The position numbers and the translations under genes were made by a program. Of a stretch of DNA of 64,000 bases, positions 44,983 through 54,433 are shown one piece after another; the first letter of the stretch is position 1, and every line of letters begins with the position of its first letter. Below the pieces are notes generated by a model, which had not been told where the DNA came from, searched no databases, and saw only the letters and a list, made by a program, of their open reading frames with translations. This DNA is from Clostridiales bacterium UBA6114 (GTDB lineage Bacteria > Bacillota > Clostridia > Oscillospirales > Butyricicoccaceae): NCBI GenBank assembly GCA_002423435.1, contig DIWE01000008.1, forward strand, positions 1 to 64,000. Reading direction: 5' to 3'.

Positions 44983-45438
44983 TTACTTTCCTCTTGCGTA
45001 CTCTTCCCGAAACTCGATAACCATCCCTCCGGGGCTTGTCGCATAATAGCACCAGCGGTAACCCTGATAGATGGCGGATACCAGAAGCGTGTGTTTTTGT
45101 TCTTCCATCTTTTCTATCACTTCATCATAGTTGGAGATGCCATAGGCAACATGATGGATGCCCTCGCCCTTTTCCGCTATAAATTTGGACCAGACTGATT
45201 TGTCATCCAACGGCTGCAGCAGCTCCAGTTGAACGGGCCCGAATTTCACAAATACAACCTTTAGGCTGAAAGCCTCGCCGACAAACATATCCTCGGGTCT
45301 GGGCTCGTAAATGACCGACTCGGGAGGCCCCAGGTTCCAGATAGAGGAAAGAAATTCAACCGTTTTATCCGCATCCTTTACCGCGAAGCCCACATGACTC
45401 AAATTTGTTAGCTGGATACTTCCATTTCCCAGATTCAT
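44983..45438 (-). CDS. VOC (glyoxalase/methylmalonyl-CoA epimerase-like) protein
   Basis: 151 residues, perfect AAGGAGGA site. Vicinal oxygen chelate fold of two beta-alpha-beta-beta-beta units; likely metal ligands are His15 (LSHVGFAV), Glu in VQLELLQP, His in GIHHVAYGI and Glu in MVIEFREE, the pattern of epimerases and glyoxalase I. Such enzymes act on alpha-carbonyl acids or CoA esters by enolising next to a carbonyl. Last gene of the minus-strand cluster, after the LeuD-like gene, so probably part of the same pathway. Function not proved. Confidence 0.82.
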   Translation of the reverse strand: MNLGNGSIQLTNLSHVGFAVKDADKTVEFLSSIWNLGPPESVIYEPRPEDMFVGEAFSLKVVFVKFGPVQLELLQPLDDKSVWSKFIAEKGEGIHHVAYGISNYDEVIEKMEEQKHTLLVSAIYQGYRWCYYATSPGGMVIEFREEYARGK

Positions 45439-45498
45439 AACTGTATCCTCCTTAATTTTTAATTTTTGCAGAGTGATGAACTGCTTAAGTCACGAGCA

Positions 45499-46023
45499 CT
45501 ATTCCTGTTGCTGCAGCGCTTCCTTGTTAAGCCTATCCTGAATGTATTGGAACAAGCCGCCGCTGTCACAGATTTCCTTTACATGGTCGGGGAACGCAAT
45601 GAAGGAGTAGCTTTCACCCGTTGTATGGTTAACAATCGTGCCCTTCTGAATGTTGATCGAAATTTGATCGCCTTGGCTGATTTTCCTAGTGGCATCTGGT
45701 AACTCAATGGCATAATAGCCGCGGTTGATGCAGTTCCGGAAAAAAATGCGGGCAAAAGACTCCGCAATAATGCAAGAAATCCCGGCACCCCGTATAGCAA
45801 GGGGTGCATGCTCCCGGGCGCTTCCGCACCCAAAATTTTTGCCACCAACGAGTATATCCCCTGCCTTAACATTGGAGACAAATTCCGGCCTCATTTCGGA
45901 AAATACGTGCTTGCCCAACTCGATTTCGTTATCGGTAACTAAAAAGCGGCTGGGAATAATCATATCGGTATCCACATGGTCTCCGAACGACCAGCTCTTT
46001 CCCGAAAAAACCACGTCACTCAT
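45499..46023 (-). CDS. LeuD/aconitase-family hydro-lyase, small subunit
   Basis: 174 residues. Swivelling domain with SFGDHVDTDMIIPSRFL at the N-terminus and the substrate loop GCGSAREHAPLAIRGAGI, followed by ESFARIFFRNCINRGYYAIEL. It overlaps the large-subunit stop by four bases (ATGA). Small subunits of this short type serve isopropylmalate, homoaconitate, citramalate or dimethylmalate dehydratases. No leuA or leuB is present nearby, so a catabolic substrate is more likely than leucine synthesis. Confidence 0.88.
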   Translation of the reverse strand: MSDVVFSGKSWSFGDHVDTDMIIPSRFLVTDNEIELGKHVFSEMRPEFVSNVKAGDILVGGKNFGCGSAREHAPLAIRGAGISCIIAESFARIFFRNCINRGYYAIELPDATRKISQGDQISINIQKGTIVNHTTGESYSFIAFPDHVKEICDSGGLFQYIQDRLNKEALQQQE

Positions 46024-47297
46024 ACACCTTTTACCTCCTCAGGCAGTCCAAGCCTGCCCAAAATTGCCGATGCAGCCGCTACGGCCGGACCGGTCAGATA
46101 TATCTCGCTTTCGACATGTCCCATACGCCCGGGAAAATTTCGATTTGCGGTGGATACACAGCGCTCCCCCGAAGCAAGCAGACCCATATGGCCGCCCACG
46201 CAGGGACCGCAGGTAGGTGTGCTGAACACAGCGCCTGATTCCACGAGGGTTTCAATAATCCCCTCTTTGAGAGCGTTCATGTAGATTTCCTGGCTGCCTG
46301 GGATGACAATAAATCTGACATTATGATGTACTCGGTTCCCGCGCATAATATCTGCCGCAACACGCAAATCTTCCAAACGTCCGTTGGTGCAGGAGCCTAT
46401 AAAGGACTGCTCGATCGGGATCTCCTTATCCTTTATCACCTCGCTGACAGGGTAGACACGGTCAGGTTCGGGCGGGATGGCCACCTGTGGCGTTAGCTGG
46501 GATATATCCCATTCGTATTCCTCTATATAGGAGGCATCCGCATCTGCGTATACCGGGACGAAAGCTCTCTTACAGCGCGCTTTCGCGTAGGCAAGCGCCA
46601 GTTCGTCCGGGGGCATCAGTGCACATTTTGCACCCGCCTCAATCGTCATGTTGCATAAGCTGAAGCGACTATCCATAGAAAGCTGACCGATGGCATCACC
46701 ATAAAACTCAATGACTTTGTAACGCGCTCCGTCCATTCCCAGTTTACCTATCGTATATAGGATCAAATCCTTGCCGCCGACGCCCTTGGGCAGCTTGCCC
46801 TTGAATGTGATCTTTATCGTTTCGGGCACCTTGAGCCAAATTTCACCCAGAGTAATTGCATAGAGCATATCCGTGCTGGCAATACCTGCCGAAAAGGCGC
46901 CCAGAGCACCGTAGGTGCAGGCATGCGAATCAACACCCGCGATCACCTCACCGGGGGCAACAAAGCCTTTTTCGTGCATGATTACATGCTCAATGCCCAT
47001 TTGGCCGACCTCATAGTAATGTGGGAACTCATGCTGCCTACAAAAAAGACGTACCAGTTTACATTGCTCTGCTGATCCGATATCTTTGTTCGGAGCATAG
47101 TGGTCAGGGACGACCACTATGCGTTCCTTATCATAAAAACGGGCGTTCTCTAAACGGTTAAAATCATTAAAGCACATTGCGGCGTTGACCTCGTTGGAAA
47201 CGACATAATCCGCTTTAACATGAACAATTTCGCCGGGAATCACGGAGTCTCGGCCACAGTGCGTGGCAAGGATCTTTTGCGCCATGGTATAACCCAT
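46020..47297 (-). CDS. LeuC/aconitase-family hydro-lyase, large subunit
   Basis: 425 residues from the ATG at 47,297 (AGGAGG site). The [4Fe-4S] ligands are Cys in GSCTNGR and two in TPTCGPCVGG; other family signatures are PDHYAPNKD, GVDSHACTYGALGAFSAGI and the C-terminal NRNFPGRMGH. It adds or removes water across a 2- or 3-hydroxy di/tricarboxylate with the adjacent small subunit. Located directly after tctA, so its substrate may be what the TTT system imports or a derivative of it. The choice among LeuC, HacA and DmdA functions cannot be made here. Confidence 0.88.
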   Translation of the reverse strand: MGYTMAQKILATHCGRDSVIPGEIVHVKADYVVSNEVNAAMCFNDFNRLENARFYDKERIVVVPDHYAPNKDIGSAEQCKLVRLFCRQHEFPHYYEVGQMGIEHVIMHEKGFVAPGEVIAGVDSHACTYGALGAFSAGIASTDMLYAITLGEIWLKVPETIKITFKGKLPKGVGGKDLILYTIGKLGMDGARYKVIEFYGDAIGQLSMDSRFSLCNMTIEAGAKCALMPPDELALAYAKARCKRAFVPVYADADASYIEEYEWDISQLTPQVAIPPEPDRVYPVSEVIKDKEIPIEQSFIGSCTNGRLEDLRVAADIMRGNRVHHNVRFIVIPGSQEIYMNALKEGIIETLVESGAVFSTPTCGPCVGGHMGLLASGERCVSTANRNFPGRMGHVESEIYLTGPAVAAASAILGRLGLPEEVKGV

Positions 47298-47333
47298 ATG
47301 TAGTAGCCTCCTATTATCATTTTTGTATGGATA

Positions 47334-48851
47334 TTATACGGAGTTGTCCTTACCTTGCTTTCTTCGATGGACGCGGTTTATAATGCTTGGCCCCACAAGA
47401 GCGGCTATAATAACCACCCACAATATCCATGTGATGGGGTTTGCGAAGAAAATACCAAAGCTTTCCCTGGACAGATGGAAGGCTACGATAAAATTTTCCT
47501 CCGCTATACTGCCCATAACGATGCCCAGAATCAACGGCACTACTGGGAATCCGTTTTCTGTCATGATGTATCCAAGTATGCCAAAAATTAAAAACATGTA
47601 CATATCCAAAATAAAGTTGCGTGTGGCAAGGGATCCGATCATGCAAATAGTGAAGATAGCAGGAATCAGATATGCTGTATTAGTAAGTGAAAGCTTGGAT
47701 ACCAGCCTTGTATAAACAAATCCGAAGGGCCACAATAGGAAATTGGAAAGGAGCACCGACAGGAACACCGCATACACTTCATTGGGAAACATACGCATGA
47801 CCGACGGACCTGGATTGATGCCGTGCATCGTTAGGGCGGCAAGCATGATGGCGGCTGTGGTTGATCCAGGAATACCCAACGCTATGGAAGGAACCAGCGC
47901 GCCAGCTACAACCGAGTTATTCGAAGCTTCTGGCGCGAGGACGCCTTCCGGATTGCCTTTTCCAAAAGTCTCGGGATGCTTGCTCCAGATTTTCGCCTGA
48001 CCATAACTCATAAAAGAAGCAACATCAATACCCGAGCCGGGCACAATGCCTATAAACAATCCGATCAACGAAGAGCGTAGAAGATTGCCCCAATGTCTGA
48101 AAGTAAAAGCCGCGCCCTGCAATACCTGAGTCAGGTCCCCAATCTTATTGTTTACCACCCGGGAAACCGAAGCCTCACCGAGCAGAGAGATAAGCGATGG
48201 AAATGCAAACAATCCAACCAACGCAGGTATCAGCGGAATCTGATCGTACAGTTCCATCAATCCAAAGGTTAATCGTGGGCGTCCGAGCGTGGGGTCGGCA
48301 GACATAGTTGCAATGAGCAGACCGATAGTGCCAGCCAAAAGTCCTTTGGCGATTTCCTTTTCGGAGGCAGAAACAATGATAACAATCCCAACCAGTGCCA
48401 ATAGGAAGACTTCCGCAGGGCCAAATTTAAAAGCCATCAGCGCGGCGGGTCTCATAATGAGCAGCGCAATTGCCGCCGAAATCATTCCGCCAACAGAGGA
48501 TGCAGTAAGCGAAATGCCAAGTGCAAAGGTCGCTTTACCCTGTTGCGCCAGCGGATAACCATCCAGCGTGGTGGCGCATGCTCCCGAAGTGCCGGGGGTG
48601 TTGACCAATATAGCCGGAATGGATCCACCATACTGGCAGGCCACATATATGGCGCCCAGAAAAACCAATGCCCCATCCATGGACATGCCCAGTGTCATCG
48701 GAAGTATGATCGCAGTAGTGTTGGAGGAACTGAGTCCCGGAATACTGCCGGCAATCAAGCCGATCAATGTTCCTAAAACTAAAAGCAAAATGTTATTAAC
48801 GTTAAACAAATAGGCAGCGCCCCCGGCAATCAATGAAAAAGTATCTGACAT
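47334..48851 (-). CDS. tctA: TTT transporter large permease subunit TctA (first system)
   Basis: 505 residues from ATG 48,851 (GAGGGG site); the frame continues 20 codons upstream without support. About eleven membrane segments. TctA hallmarks: GLIAGSIPGLSSSNTTAIILP near residue 30, ACQYGGSIPAILVNTPGTSGACATTLDGYP, and EASNNSVVAGALVPSIALGIPGSTTAAIML in the second half. Imports a carboxylate with TctB and TctC using an ion gradient. Confidence 0.95.
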   Translation of the reverse strand: MSDTFSLIAGGAAYLFNVNNILLLVLGTLIGLIAGSIPGLSSSNTTAIILPMTLGMSMDGALVFLGAIYVACQYGGSIPAILVNTPGTSGACATTLDGYPLAQQGKATFALGISLTASSVGGMISAAIALLIMRPAALMAFKFGPAEVFLLALVGIVIIVSASEKEIAKGLLAGTIGLLIATMSADPTLGRPRLTFGLMELYDQIPLIPALVGLFAFPSLISLLGEASVSRVVNNKIGDLTQVLQGAAFTFRHWGNLLRSSLIGLFIGIVPGSGIDVASFMSYGQAKIWSKHPETFGKGNPEGVLAPEASNNSVVAGALVPSIALGIPGSTTAAIMLAALTMHGINPGPSVMRMFPNEVYAVFLSVLLSNFLLWPFGFVYTRLVSKLSLTNTAYLIPAIFTICMIGSLATRNFILDMYMFLIFGILGYIMTENGFPVVPLILGIVMGSIAEENFIVAFHLSRESFGIFFANPITWILWVVIIAALVGPSIINRVHRRKQGKDNSV

Positions 48852-48871
48852 AAAAGCCCCTCTCTTTCTAT

Positions 48872-49348
48872 TTATATGAATAAGCCTTGTGGGATTTGGA
48901 CTTTTAGCCACATTGCAAATATAACGTACACCACTGCAGTGAAAACCACAACAAATACAATGAGGCGAACAGGCTTCCGGACTCCCAGGAAAAGGGCTAA
49001 AACTGCCAAATACAGGGGCGTGGTGACCACAAACCCCAATGTTGGCATCAAGAAGATATAAATCAGCGTAACCAGCATAACAAATAGTCTGGCTTTTGTG
49101 AGGTGCAGAGAGCAGTCCAACTTTTTTTCCTCAGGCTCTTCGGATTGCAGCGTCTTTCGAAAATTCATTACGCTTTCCGCGAAATTCCAGATGAACAACG
49201 GCACTAAAAAGATTAGTATCACTCTGGGAAACGTGATTGTTTCTTTCGGAAGCGAATTGATACTGATCACGTATGTAATAGTAAAGACCAAAGCAAGCAG
49301 GCCAAATAAGTAATTCTTTATCAAATAGCGGAAGTATTTGATCATCAT
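48872..49348 (-). CDS. tctB: TTT transporter small permease subunit TctB (first system)
   Basis: 158 residues with four membrane segments (about 13-30, 41-57, 88-110 and 128-150) and a charged central loop (LQSEEPEEKKLDCS). Position between tctC and tctA and the PRVILIFLVPLFIWNFAES pattern identify it as TctB. The ribosome site is weak; two adjacent ATGs are possible starts. Confidence 0.87.
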   Translation of the reverse strand: MMIKYFRYLIKNYLFGLLALVFTITYVISINSLPKETITFPRVILIFLVPLFIWNFAESVMNFRKTLQSEEPEEKKLDCSLHLTKARLFVMLVTLIYIFLMPTLGFVVTTPLYLAVLALFLGVRKPVRLIVFVVVFTAVVYVIFAMWLKVQIPQGLFI

Positions 49349-49586
49349 GCTGCTTACAACCCCCAGTTTCTGTATACATTAAAACACAATAAAAAGATTC
49401 CTTTGCATGTCTCAAAATTCCAATATGCCTTGCCCGGCATGCCTTTCCTTGCAGGTGATTTGACTGGCCAACACACCCCCGTCAGCATGGCCCAAATCGG
49501 AACTTGGACTATTCCATAAGAACGCCGACCAGTATTACGCATATTTTCACTTTGGGAACACGTTTTAGTAAATAAGAGATAGGCAG

Positions 49587-50654
49587 TTATTTCGAGCCCA
49601 TCAGCAATTCCTTATTCTCGGCAACTAAATCATACATCTTTTTGACATAGGCCGTAGCATCCTCGGGGGATAGAACATTACTATAAATCTTGTCTTCCTC
49701 GTTATTTGTAGCAAGCTTTGTCATTAACTCCGGATTACTCCACGCGGAATGCAAAGCGTCGAGTATCTTCTTTGCTCGCTCAGGGTAGCTTTGGGAAAAT
49801 CCAACAGGCACCACGATGCCGTAATCGGAGGTAATGTCGGTCAGTTTCTGGCCCACGACGGAATTCACCGTGGGAATGTCCTTATACTTTCCCTCGACGA
49901 ATGGATTCTTATCAACGTGGAGCGCGAGAATTTTCACATCCTCAAGAATCGCGTTGGAACCAAACAGCGTGTAATGTCCAACGTCTACCTGGCCTCCCAC
50001 CAGAGCAGTTCTGGCTTTACTGCCGCTGCCGAAAGCGACGGCGTTAAATTTAACTCCCGCAGCCTTTTCTAGTTCTGCAACGCCCAGCCTGTCGCTGGTG
50101 GAAACGGCGGTCAATCCCATAGATACCGTGCCCTCGGGCTTGGTCTTCATGTAGTCCAATAGTTCCTGAAGCGTATTCCATGGAGCGTCCTTCCTTACCA
50201 TGATTGCGGTGACATCGCTCATATTTATACCCAAAATCTCAAAGTCATCCATTTTATAAGGCGCGTCCATGTTGGCAATGGTATGACAGAAGTCAAAAAC
50301 GCTCAGCAACATCATCGTATAGCCATCCGGAGCGGATTCTTTCAAGACATTTGTGGCGACCATAGTTCCGGAACCCTCGATGAAGTCAAATTGCAGCGGC
50401 ATGCCTATGGTTTTTGCAAAATAAGTGTCCCATTTTCTGGCTGAATTTTCTGTTGCGCCGCCCGCGCCATTAGGCAAAATGAAACGAATCGGTTTGTCTG
50501 GATACTTGTCCTTCGGTTCTGCGCTGGTAGTCGCGCTGGGTGCCGCATCAGAAGATCCGTTGCTTCCCGTTTGTGCAGACGGAGTGCTGGTGCAACCTGC
50601 CATCAATGCCGTGATCATTAGCGCGACGATAAGCCGGACAATAGTTGCTTTCAT
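49587..50654 (-). CDS. tctC: TTT transporter substrate-binding lipoprotein TctC (first system)
   Basis: 355 residues from ATG 50,654 (GGGAGGA site). Lipobox ALMAGC (Cys 21) and a Ser/Ala/Thr linker. The Bug-type binding fold includes YPDKPIRFILPNGAGGATENSAR, the GSGTMVATNVLKESAPDGYTMM ligand loop and GSGSKARTALVGGQVDVGHYT. Binds a carboxylated solute; ligand unknown. Separated from tctB by 238 bases in which I see no gene. Confidence 0.94.
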   Translation of the reverse strand: MKATIVRLIVALMITALMAGCTSTPSAQTGSNGSSDAAPSATTSAEPKDKYPDKPIRFILPNGAGGATENSARKWDTYFAKTIGMPLQFDFIEGSGTMVATNVLKESAPDGYTMMLLSVFDFCHTIANMDAPYKMDDFEILGINMSDVTAIMVRKDAPWNTLQELLDYMKTKPEGTVSMGLTAVSTSDRLGVAELEKAAGVKFNAVAFGSGSKARTALVGGQVDVGHYTLFGSNAILEDVKILALHVDKNPFVEGKYKDIPTVNSVVGQKLTDITSDYGIVVPVGFSQSYPERAKKILDALHSAWSNPELMTKLATNNEEDKIYSNVLSPEDATAYVKKMYDLVAENKELLMGSK

Positions 50655-50764
50655 GGTAAATCCTCCCATTATAAAATTATTTCAGTATGGTTGCGACGTA
50701 GTATATTGATCATAACAAATGTCTTACGAGTTGTAATCATCCCATAAGATGCACTTCTCTCATA

Positions 50765-53266
50765 CTACTTTTCTCTAAAAAAAAGCGTAAGGTCCCTCCG
50801 TTTTTTGATATCCAGCTTTGAGAACGCTCGGGAAAGTTGCGTTTTCACCGTGCTTTCCTGAATGTTTAAATGCTCAGAAATCTCTTTGTTGGATAGCCGC
50901 ATGGCCGCCAGCCTGGCAATTTCCAACTCTCGATTGGTAAGACCGTAGCCAGACAAAAAAAACTGTTCAGCTGTAATTTTTTTGATATTCCAGACATATT
51001 CTTTGCCGCGCCGCATGATCTCTTTGATTTCGTCCTGATACGCCTTTCCGTCCAGCAGCTGAAATATCTCACCGACATACCCAAACATCTCAACAAAAGG
51101 TGTATAAATTTTGTCCGGTGCAGCAAGACTCAAAGCATATTGTATGCCCTCAATCGCCTTTTCTTTTTGTCCTAGCACCAAATATGCACCCGTAAAAATA
51201 ATAAAAAGCCACAATTCGGCATATAGGTTTGGATACAAACGAGCGGTATTTAGGTATTCCTCGGAAAAAGCCAGCAATTGAGCAGCTTCTCCCTTGGCAA
51301 GAAGCGCCTCGGCATGAATGCTGTAGAGCATGGACATCGGACGAATATTATGATTAAAGCGTTTTTTCTGTATATCTTGGTAGTAGGCCGGGATGAGTTG
51401 AGGTTGACCCAATCTGCTATAAAGGAATATTTCCAAGATATCTATTGCAGGAATGACACGGAACTCCTTGCTGGCGGCAGACGCTTCCCTGACCTCGCTA
51501 AGTAGATATTCAATAGAATTCCAATCGCCATTCATCAGGGCTATGCGCATTTGAAGCATTGCGATGCATACCCAGATATCCCACTGATTGTCCCTGTGTA
51601 CAATCAACTTTGCTTTATGAAGAGCGATTTCCGCTTTTTGCATTTCCCCTGTTGCAAACAGGGCATCGGCTTGCAATACATGTTCTGCTCCGTCCAGTCT
51701 TCCTCCGATTAATCCCGAATATAAGCTGTTGAACTTTGAAAACGTTTCTACTTCCTTTTGCATCTCACCAGCGGAACGATGATACATAAATAGCAGCGAA
51801 AAGTTATCGTTAATTCCCATATCCGGCCACACAACTGATATTTGTTGATGCTCCAGCAATTCCTTTGCCTTATAAATATGATGCAGCATTTTAGTGAGGT
51901 CGTTAAACTGCGTGTAAGAAAGCAATACCTCGTATGTGCCCATGAGCACTATTTGCTGGCCTTCATCCATACCCACATGGTTTTTCATAATCTCCTCAAA
52001 TTCGGTACAAATTTGAGAACCCACCTGCCGGTAGCCCAATGCAAAAAACTGACGAGCAAAGGTCAGGATGGCTTTAGGGTGCTTCGCGCGTATTTCCGGC
52101 GGGCAGTCTGTGTAGTAGGAAATAAATTCCTGTTCATCCGTTGTGTATGGTACCAGAAACCGGCGTTTTTCCACAGCGTCCATCAGAGCATCGAAATTTT
52201 TTGTGCGGTGGTAAATCCGGCGCGCAGACGGCCACTCGGCAATTTTTAGATACCATTCGGCCAAACGGTTCAACCTTGCGTTCAGCTCCTCCTTCGGTAG
52301 TAGCTGGTTTTGGCATTTAAAATAAGCGGCGAAAATGGAAGAAAGCTGGTAAATATTGTTTGGGTCGACCCGCTGAATGCAGATATTCTCATTGATAAGC
52401 TCCTCAATAATTGCATTCGCGTCATTCTGTCCCCATAGATATTCGGCCTGTTCTAATGTAAAGCTTTCGCAGATGCTGATGACAGATAATAAATCCTTTG
52501 TGCGCTCCGACAAGGGATTATAGAAAACTCCTCTCAAAATGCGGAAAAGTCCAAGCTCTGGCATAAAAGTCTTGGTTTTAGTATACTCAACCAGATTCAT
52601 CCGGATAAGCGCAGGCCAGCCCGCCGAGATATTATACAGGTAAGTGGTATCGTAATTTGAAAGGCTTACCCCACATAGCCTACTATAGGCATGAATATCC
52701 GAGATGGTAAAGGAAAGATCCTGCTGAGAGACATAATTGGCGACATCGTAGATATGAAAAATTGCATCGTTTTTGAAAAGCTGGGAATGCCCCATCAAAA
52801 CCAGATGGAAATTGGACGGAATAATTCTGACAAAATAATGTAAAAATGCAATCACATCATCGCAGGTAACAAGATGGATATTATCCAGAATAAAGATAAT
52901 TTCGCTATTTTGTCCCATGCAGAAATCGTGAAATAGATGCATGAATTTTCTCTGTTCTGTGCTGTTCAAGGGAAGTGATAGTTGTATGGCGGCTCGATGG
53001 AACGTTGGGGCAATTTGGGCAAAGACGGCGATAAAGTCCTCCCAGAATTCCCCAGCGCCATTGCAAAATAAAGTTTGCCAAAGTATCATAGGCTGTTCCG
53101 CCCAGCCATTAATATCTTGGACCATAAAATACTTCACAGAGGTCGTTTTCCCGTAACCTACAGGGGCGGAAACAATTGTCAAGGGATAATCCAAAATCGC
53201 CTGAAGCTTTGCACATAGATGATCTGACAGGTAAATGGTCTTTCTTATTTTTTGTATTTCCGACAT
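50765..53266 (-). CDS. LuxR-family large ATP-binding regulator (MalT-like, LAL)
   Basis: 833 residues. N-terminal STAND-type ATPase with Walker A APVGYGKTTS (about 34-43) and a Walker B-like IIFILDNIHLV. A long helical tetratricopeptide-like middle follows. The C-terminal LuxR helix-turn-helix (about 770-825) has LTNRELEIARLAAMRLSNKEISEHL and STVKTQLSRAFSKL. LAL regulators sense a small ligand and activate catabolic operons. It sits in the middle of the minus-strand cluster, so it probably controls the transporter and enzyme genes on both sides. A TATAAT lies about 35 bases upstream, without a clear -35. Confidence 0.92.
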   Translation of the reverse strand: MSEIQKIRKTIYLSDHLCAKLQAILDYPLTIVSAPVGYGKTTSVKYFMVQDINGWAEQPMILWQTLFCNGAGEFWEDFIAVFAQIAPTFHRAAIQLSLPLNSTEQRKFMHLFHDFCMGQNSEIIFILDNIHLVTCDDVIAFLHYFVRIIPSNFHLVLMGHSQLFKNDAIFHIYDVANYVSQQDLSFTISDIHAYSRLCGVSLSNYDTTYLYNISAGWPALIRMNLVEYTKTKTFMPELGLFRILRGVFYNPLSERTKDLLSVISICESFTLEQAEYLWGQNDANAIIEELINENICIQRVDPNNIYQLSSIFAAYFKCQNQLLPKEELNARLNRLAEWYLKIAEWPSARRIYHRTKNFDALMDAVEKRRFLVPYTTDEQEFISYYTDCPPEIRAKHPKAILTFARQFFALGYRQVGSQICTEFEEIMKNHVGMDEGQQIVLMGTYEVLLSYTQFNDLTKMLHHIYKAKELLEHQQISVVWPDMGINDNFSLLFMYHRSAGEMQKEVETFSKFNSLYSGLIGGRLDGAEHVLQADALFATGEMQKAEIALHKAKLIVHRDNQWDIWVCIAMLQMRIALMNGDWNSIEYLLSEVREASAASKEFRVIPAIDILEIFLYSRLGQPQLIPAYYQDIQKKRFNHNIRPMSMLYSIHAEALLAKGEAAQLLAFSEEYLNTARLYPNLYAELWLFIIFTGAYLVLGQKEKAIEGIQYALSLAAPDKIYTPFVEMFGYVGEIFQLLDGKAYQDEIKEIMRRGKEYVWNIKKITAEQFFLSGYGLTNRELEIARLAAMRLSNKEISEHLNIQESTVKTQLSRAFSKLDIKKRRDLTLFFREK

Positions 53267-53390
53267 AGTGTTTCCCCTTTCCCAGTTCTCTTAAAAACAT
53301 TATACTATTCTTAAAAAAATGGGGAAAGATCCAATAATTGTAAGGATTTTGTTTTCGAAAGTGCAAATTGCAAATAGCAGTTAAATTCTT

Positions 53391-53419
53391 GGGCCCTCCT
53401 GATATTCTCAGCAGGGCCC
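53391..53419 (-). terminator. Hairpin after the split transketolase genes
   Basis: GGGCCCTCCTG (53,391-53,401) pairs with CAGCAGGGCCC (53,409-53,419) with one mismatch and a 7-base loop. Located between the transketolase stop and the luxR promoter. The following minus-strand sequence is AT-rich but has no long U-tract, so termination may be partial. Confidence 0.5.
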
Positions 53420-53465
53420 CGCAATATTCATAATTTTTCAATCAATTTTCTTGCAAGCTCGCTAC

Positions 53466-54428
53466 TTATTTCCCAAGTAATGCTTTTAGTTGCTTTGCAA
53501 TACCGATTCCATCAAATTCATAATACTTGTAGAGATCCTCCGCATAGCCAAGCGGCGGGAACTCATTTGGAATCCCCAATCTTTTAAACTTACAGGGAAT
53601 GTTTGATTCCGCAAGCACTTCCGCAACCGCCCCGCCAAGCCCGGCGTATATGTTGTGGTCCTCAACTGTCATTATAGCGCCTGTTTCAGCGGCCGCTTTC
53701 AGTACAGCGCCCATATCTAAGGGTTTTATAGTATGCATATCAATAACACGCACATCAATACCGCATTTTTCAAGCTCGATGGCAGCGGTTAAGGAATTAA
53801 ATACGCCGATGCCAGTACCGATCAGGGTCGCGTCCTTGCCTTCCTTTACGGTAATTGCTGTACCTATCTGGTAGTCATAATCCTGAGATTCATATACTAG
53901 AGGCTCACTCCCGCGCGCGATGCGAATATACATCGGGTCGGGGTAGTCGAGAGCCGCCTCCAATACCTTGACACATTGGTTGGCATCGGCAGGTGCAACC
54001 ATTGTCATTTTGGGTATCGCCCGCATGATCCCATATTCAGATATTGTATAGTGGGTAGGCCCTCCACCCGAGGTCATACCGCCGTGGGTTCCAATCAGTC
54101 GCACTGGCATTCCGTTATATGCAATGTCCGTGTGAATCTGATCCACCGTACGCAGCGAAAGAAAAGGGCCAAATGCTATGAAGAAAGGTTTTTTTCCTGC
54201 TAATGCCAAGCCCGCCGTAATACCTACACCGCCGTCTTCGGCGATACCGACATCGATATATCTCTTAGGAAAAAGCTTTTGGAACTCAGCATGTACACCC
54301 AACGTAGTGGTCATATCGCTCACTACAAAAACAACATCTTCATCCCTCTTCGCCATCTCAAAAATTTTTTTTGGGCAAAGATCCCTGGCATTTCCAGTAA
54401 TGAACAGATCAGTATTGAATCCAGCCAT
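53466..54428 (-). CDS. Transketolase C-terminal subunit (split enzyme)
   Basis: 320 residues from ATG 54,428, preceded by a perfect AAGGAGGT site. Contains the pyrimidine-binding domain with the ThDP-activating glutamate in DVGIAEDGGVGITAGLALAG, TDIAYNGMPVRLIGTHGG, and the C-terminal transketolase domain (GIGVFNSLTAAIELEKCGIDVRVIDMHTIKPL). Works only with the N-terminal subunit encoded five bases upstream. Split transketolases occur in Archaea, Clostridia and catabolic or surface-sugar clusters; here the context is catabolic. Confidence 0.92.
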   Translation of the reverse strand: MAGFNTDLFITGNARDLCPKKIFEMAKRDEDVVFVVSDMTTTLGVHAEFQKLFPKRYIDVGIAEDGGVGITAGLALAGKKPFFIAFGPFLSLRTVDQIHTDIAYNGMPVRLIGTHGGMTSGGGPTHYTISEYGIMRAIPKMTMVAPADANQCVKVLEAALDYPDPMYIRIARGSEPLVYESQDYDYQIGTAITVKEGKDATLIGTGIGVFNSLTAAIELEKCGIDVRVIDMHTIKPLDMGAVLKAAAETGAIMTVEDHNIYAGLGGAVAEVLAESNIPCKFKRLGIPNEFPPLGYAEDLYKYYEFDGIGIAKQLKALLGK

Positions 54429-54433
54429 TTTAT